Part shown: in pieces, positions 59,142-64,000 of the stretch | How the letters are laid out: each line of letters begins with the position of its first letter | Numbering within the stretch: position 1 is the first letter of the stretch | Source: Unio delphinus | Taxonomy: Eukaryota; Mollusca; Bivalvia; Unionida; Unionidae | Length of the DNA stretch: 64,000 bases | Assembly (NCBI GenBank): GCA_029339505.1 | Contig: JAQISU010001239.1 | Span: 9,555,001 to 9,619,000, forward strand | Direction of reading: 5' to 3' | The notes under the pieces: model-generated | Databases searched by the model: none | What the model was told of the DNA's origin: nothing | What the model saw: the letters and a program-made list of their open reading frames with translations, nothing else | Position numbers and translations under genes: made by a program

Positions 59142-59538
59142 ATCGGTTAAGCCCATAGCAGCAGAAGGGGGCGCGACAAGTACTTTGGCGTCCTCTTTTT
59201 TATTCTGGTTGGCCAAATGGACGCTTTTTTACGATTTGGAGGAAGCCTTGGTTTGCCAAATGGACGCTTCTAAAAGTTTTCGGATTCACCCTCCTTGCTG
59301 CTCATATAAATAATAGCAATTCCTTTCCGAACGTTATAGCTGGCATTTTTAATGTATTTATTTTATATAGTTTAGAATAGGTATCTCTGGAAAGTTACTT
59401 TAAGAATGAGGATGTAAAATACTCTGATGAATTTACCTGACTGTTTTTCAAAAGTGAATTACATAGCTGTTTTTATGAAAATAATAATAACAATAATAAT
59501 AAAAGTAATAATCATGATAATAATAATCACAGTCGTAA

Positions 59539-59587
<49 letters not shown>

Positions 59588-60243
59588 TTATTATTACCAC
59601 TACAACTTCAATTGCCATAAGTTTGGATTTCTTAAAAAATTACTCCTTTCTAGACTTCCTCCTAACGTGCATGGTTATATTTGTTTTGATTCTGTACATA
59701 ACAGCAGCAAAAATTGACTATTTTTAATTGAAATAATAATGCGTTACTCGAGAACACATAATGGCAGCCATCCCGTTCTGTTGTAATATCAGCAATCTAA
59801 TATGCACAGTCATACTTATTAATTCACGTATAGTTACATTTGTTCCGGTTTTCACGTGTTACTCCACATACATTAGGAGGATATCCTTCTAATGTCAGAG
59901 GTCCTCCTAATGTTGGTGTGTAAACATGGGGTTGTCCTCTTAATGTAGGTAATATGTGTATAATATGTTACCTTCAGTAATTTTGTGACTGTATAATCCA
60001 AAATCATAGAAAATTAGTAGCTATATATTATGTTGTTTACAAACTAAGTGTTACTAGACATCATTGTATACGTTCTCCACAATATTGTTTTCTTTTTCTG
60101 AGCATATTACATATTAATGATAGCAATTACTTTCCGAACGTTATACCTGGCATTTTCAATGTATATAATTTATATAGTTTAGAAAAGGTATCTGTGGAAA
60201 GTTACTTTAAGAATGAGGATGTAAAATTCACAGTTTTTATAAA

Positions 60244-60281
<38 letters not shown>

Positions 60282-60328
60282 TAATAATAATGACAGTAAT
60301 ATTCATAATGATCATAATCACAGTCGTC

Positions 60329-60361
<33 letters not shown>

Positions 60362-62022
60362 AATACAACTACTACTACTACTACTACTACATATGCCATG
60401 GGTAAGGATTTCTTGAAAAATTATTCCTTTTTAGACTTGCTCCTAACGTGTATGGTTATATTTGTTTTGATTCATTTCATCACAGCAGCATAAATTGACT
60501 ATTTTGAATAAAAAAAAGAATGGGTTACCAGAGGACACATAATGGCAGCCATCCCTTGCTAATAAAATACCAGATATCCAACATGCACAGTTATACTTAT
60601 AAATTCACGTATAGTTACATTGGTTTCGGTTTTCACGTGTTACTCCACATACACTAGGAGGATATCCTTCTAATGTCAGAGGTCCTCCTAATGTTGGTGT
60701 GTAAACATGGGCTTGTCCTCTTAATGAAGGTAATATGTGTATAATATGTTACCTTCATCAATTGAATGAGTCAAGGCAATTTCACAATCAATTTTGCTTA
60801 TGTAATCTATACTATTTTGTGGATACACATTTCTATTGTTGGGCATATGAAAACTTATATAAAGGAGGTGTTCTTGCAAATATATCAAATTTCAAACTTT
60901 TTGGGTCTACTGTGGTTTTCGACTGACCCGATCATTCATTCTTCAGTATAAACTACCCTTAAGTAAGAAAAATCGTAACTCTACATTATTTCAACGCCCA
61001 CAGTTTTGTCTGGGAAAACCATTTGAATGTGAAAAGATACTTTCATAATGTACGTGTGTATAAGTTGACGTAATGCAATTTGTTGTATTTAATGAATCTG
61101 AATAAGAAATAAAGCAATGTTTCAGTTCTATCCTTGTTCACATCTCACGAAAACTATGATGACTATATTTTTTCAACGCACCCTACTTGATTGACCTTAC
61201 TATTCCATCAAACATAGCACAGGGTTTACTCACGTATACAACCACAAGAGTTTAAATAGCAGATCATAGCTCCAAATTAGTAAATATGTTGATTATTAGA
61301 ATCTTGAAATCTGTTTCCAAATCATGCAATCTACGGGATAGAATTAAAACCAAACATTAGATAGAGACGTGAAACAAAAGGAAAATAAACGTATAAATAC
61401 ATAAGACCTCATCTCATAACGGAAAAAAAGATGCATCATGAATAATAAAAGATAAGTAAACCAAAGCATTATAGTACAAACATAGGTAAAAGTACCTCTG
61501 TAATCAAATTCCCATTTCTTTAAATGTTCAAAATCAGTGACGTAGCTAAGGGCTTGCATGTTGCCGGGAGAGTTGTCCTGGGGAGGGGCGCGGGAGGCAC
61601 CGGAAGAAGAGAACTGGAGGTATCAGTGTATACTTTTACAATGTGTGCATCATAGAAACATGATGAGAGTCGAATGTTCATTTCTATTAGATCCTTGAGC
61701 TGTCAACAACATAAGGTCTAATAATTAATTATAGAAAGAAACAAATACATGGCAAATATCAGAGAGGCGAGTTTTTTAGTCGGAAAATGTAGTGTCATAG
61801 GGTCAGGGGAAAAAAGATATATTGACGTAATAAGTTTTTGACTATATAATCCAAAATCATAGAGAATTAGTAGCTATATATTATGTTGTTTACAAATTAA
61901 ATGTTATTAAACATCATTGCATACACTCTCCACAATATTGATTTCTTTTCCTGAGCATATTACATATAAATGATAGCAATTCCTTTCCGAACGTTATTCC
62001 TGGCATTATTAATGTATTTAAT

Positions 62023-62268
62023 TTAATTCAACGCATGAATTAATATCACATCTGCGAGATGACGTTGTTGTCGATCACCGCTCCGGTAAGCTATATCGTG
62101 TATTCGACACGCGTCATCAATTGCATTAATCGGATTTTCTCCCGGGTTAGGATTATCTTGACTATCAAGTCTGATATCTAATCGTGTTCCCGGTCCACAA
62201 TAACTATATCCTGGAAGGTGTTTTTCACCTTGATACTCTGCCCATGGTGTTCCTGGGCGTTTAGACAC
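62023..62268 (-). CDS. PLA2 domain, unit 5
   Basis: As units 2-4 but with Asn32 to Ile (RLDIRLDSQ), between the calcium loop and the catalytic helix. Catalytic residues are intact. Confidence 0.78.
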   Translation of the reverse strand: MSKRPGTPWAEYQGEKHLPGYSYCGPGTRLDIRLDSQDNPNPGENPINAIDDACRIHDIAYRSGDRQQRHLADVILIHALN

Positions 62269-62773
62269 CTTGGCGGCGATATCACCACCGCTTTGGTTCT
62301 ACAAATCGATATTTTCTTGTCCCGCATATTTCACATTTGCCGGTGACCGCTTCTCAGTATTTTTGTGGTAACAGTCGTTGGGTCAATAGTTGGTGGATGC
62401 TTCTTACATTTTACACAATATAAATCCATAATATTATTATGTTATATCTAATGGAAGTAATTAATTTTTCCACTCTAAAGAAAAAACAACCTGGTCGTCG
62501 AGTATGATATCTAATCGTGTTCCTGGTCCACAGTAGCTATGTTTTTCCCGCGTTGGAAATTCTCAAATGCACTTGTCCCAGGGGGTTCCAAGAATCTTGT
62601 CCAAATGTCTGACATATTCCCAGTTTTTTTAAAAAAAATCGATATTTTTTTTTATTACAAATTTCACACGTGCCGGTGACCACTTATTTTTTATTTATTA
62701 TGATAAATTTCGTTGGTTCAAGAGTTGGTGTATATTTCCTACATTTTACACAATATAAATTCATATTATTATT

Positions 62774-63445
62774 ATGTTATATCTAATGGAAGTAATTGAT
62801 TTTTCCGCGCTAAAGAAAAAACAACAAGTTAAACATCATCCAATGTTACCAAACTCTATTCGGATGATCATCGTCGGGCCTTCAGGTAGTGGTAAAACTC
62901 AGTTGCTGTTAACGTTGATAATGAAATACCTAAAATGGGACAAATTATATTTAGTTGCCCCAAGCGTTGACGATCAACGTTGTTATTAAGTATTAAAAGA
63001 TTACAACGAAAATGCTTCAGAAATTGCTGCCGAAGATGTTATTGAGTTTATTACAGAGATTGACGAAGCGCCATCCGTGGAAGACCTGGATGGAAGCGTT
63101 AACAATCTTGTTGTGTACGATGATGTGATAATAGATAAACGAAAAAATCCAGCTAGAATATTTTCCCGAAGGCGTCACAAAAACATTGACGTGATATACC
63201 TCACTCAACGCTATACACAAATTCCAAAGGTAATCAGAGATAATTGTAGTTTGTTGTGTATATTTAACGGAGTTGATACTCATGCGCTACGAAATATTTG
63301 GCAAACTTGGTGCTCCAGTATGAATTATAATCAATTCCAAAAATTTTTCACTGGTGCTCGAGCTACCCCACAAGGATTTGTAACGATAAATATACACGAT
63401 CCTCGGACACGATATCGTATTGGATTAGACCGTATTTATAATTAA
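62774..63445 (+). pseudogene. Packaging ATPase, unit 5
   Basis: Shared internal stop at 62987-62989. SVDDQ as in units 1 and 2; NQFQKFF in place of NQFQNFF near the end. Confidence 0.87.
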
Positions 63446-63616
63446 TTCGGTTAAGCCCATAGCAGCAGAAGGGGGCGCGACAAGTACTTTGGCGTCCTCT
63501 TTTTTATTCTGGTTGGCCAAATGGACGCTTTTTTACGATTTGGAGGAAGCCTTGGTTTGCCAAATGGACGCTTCTAAAAGTTTTCGGATTCACACTCCTT
63601 GCTGCTCATATAAATA

Positions 63617-63707
63617 ATAGCAATTCCTTTCCGAACGTTATAGCTGGCATTTTTAATGTATTTTTTTGATATAGTTTAGAATAGGTATCTCTGGAAAGTT
63701 ACTTTAA
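63617..63707. repeat. Truncated start of array unit 6
   Basis: First ~90 bp of subrepeat A, ending at ...GTTACTTTAA. Beyond 63707 homology stops abruptly. Confidence 0.9.
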
Positions 63708-64000
63708 AGGAGACTAGAAACCAGTGGAAATATACAATAATATTAAATACACTGCAGAGAAAAACATGATTCTGAAGCGTCGTGTGCGACCGTACTGCCA
63801 ATATTGAGATATTGGCATATCTTCTAGGCATAAGTTTCCTTGATCTCGTATGCATATTTTCCGCGCCTATTCGGTTACTTTCGGAAAGTGACGTCATACT
63901 AGCAACTCCAGCATCCAGACCTACAGTTGCAAGGTTCATTTCATATAGTGTACCATGCCGTTTTGCGTTGCTTACGGGTGTAATAGCATACATAGAAAAG
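63708..64000 (+). mobile_element. 5' end of a probable Kolobok-type transposon
   Basis: The array stops at TTAA (63704-63707) and new sequence begins AGGAGACTAGAAACCAGTGG. About 250 bp later a THAP-domain frame opens. TTAA target sites plus a THAP-bearing transposase are hallmarks of the Kolobok superfamily, hence the inference. The far end is outside the window, so TIRs cannot be checked. Confidence 0.5.
63955..64000 (+). CDS. THAP-domain protein, first codons only
   Basis: Met at 63955 followed by PFCVAYGCNSIHRK, cut by the window end. M-P-x-C-x-A-x-x-C-x-N is the start of the THAP C2CH zinc finger, with the first two zinc ligands at Cys4 and Cys9. It could be a transposase (see the enclosing element) or a host THAP protein. 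Confidence 0.65.
   Translation, partial: MPFCVAYGCNSIHRK

Larger units (their letters stand above)
55025..59312. repeat. Array unit 4
   Basis: 4288 bp; nearest relative is unit 3. The last ~1.4 kb (PLA2 to end) carries extra private substitutions, for example a T9 run near 58341 and GGAGGTTCCAAG at ~58277. Confidence 0.93.
59313..63616. repeat. Array unit 5
   Basis: 4304 bp. Subrepeat A has a single-base insertion (GTCGTAAATTATT) and a TTTTTATT interruption in the TTA tract. Otherwise it keeps the unit structure. Confidence 0.93.
36189..63707. repeat. Tandem array of virus-derived ~4.3-kb units
   Basis: Five head-to-tail units start at 36189, 40526, 50733, 55025 and 59313, with a sixth cut off after 90 bp (63617-63707). 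The 50733, 55025, 59313 and 63617 starts are 4292, 4288 and 4304 bp apart. Unit 2 is 10207 bp because of a 5.86-kb LINE. Each unit contains, in order: subrepeat A with an AAT/TTA hairpin and palindrome cluster, subrepeat B with the same, a ~1.1-kb AT-rich stretch, a GC-rich islet, a third module copy, PLA2 (minus), a duplicated spacer and ATPase (plus). Unit-to-unit differences are sparse. Confidence 0.95.

Noticed and set aside
36189..63707. Intact endogenous virus or Polinton
   Set aside because: Units lack polymerase, integrase, capsid and protease frames; the ATPase and zinc-ribbon parts are interrupted in all copies.

Overview
The window is AT-rich animal nuclear DNA. There are no bacterial operons. 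Coding information is split into exons with GT..AG junctions, and most of the rest is transposon and virus-derived debris. A tRNA-derived SINE with a (CAA)n tail, an I-type LINE ending in a (TCAA)n tail, very abundant (AAT)n/(ATT)n microsatellites and a HELZ2-like helicase gene fit a mollusc genome best, possibly a bivalve. That placement is inference from repeat style, not from a marker gene.

Region 1 (1-15.8 kb) holds the 3' part of one host gene on the + strand: seven exons (412-549, 2252-2620, 3155-3408, 10272-10529, 11120-11276, 14576-14743, 15654-15763). They encode the C-terminal superfamily-1 (UPF1-like) helicase of a HELZ2-like protein. Its introns carry a SINE (~1061-1307), a 200-bp (AAT)n tract, a decayed LINE (~4430-8560) and a 2-kb non-autonomous TIR transposon (12035-14063).

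Region 2 (15.8-29.4 kb) is intergenic mobile-element territory: a 61-bp minisatellite, a probable 1.6-kb TIR element, a minus-strand LINE 3' fragment, a near full-length but broken LINE with a C-terminal C2H2 finger (~22100-26270), a 105-bp perfect foldback element with a 10-bp target duplication, and a 330-bp LINE 3' end with an 18-bp target duplication.

Region 3 (29.4-36.2 kb) is an old, inverted, multi-gene fossil of a Polinton/adintovirus-like DNA virus: a packaging ATPase, a zinc-ribbon/phospholipase A2 protein and two or three unrecognised genes. It is followed by diverged copies of the flanking repeat.

Region 4 (36.2-63.7 kb) is the main discovery: a head-to-tail array of five ~4.3-kb units plus a 90-bp stub. 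Each unit carries two AAT/TTA-hairpin subrepeats, palindromic ATTAGGAGG clusters, a minus-strand parvovirus-type PLA2 open frame and a divergent plus-strand FtsK/HerA-type packaging ATPase. The ATPase is interrupted by the same TAA in all five copies. Unit 2 is interrupted by a full-length I-type LINE with two intact ORFs (41592-47449). The array is therefore a virus-derived macrosatellite rather than a working virus.

The last 290 bp leave the array exactly at a TTAA and start a THAP-domain reading frame, suggesting a Kolobok-type DNA transposon that runs off the window.
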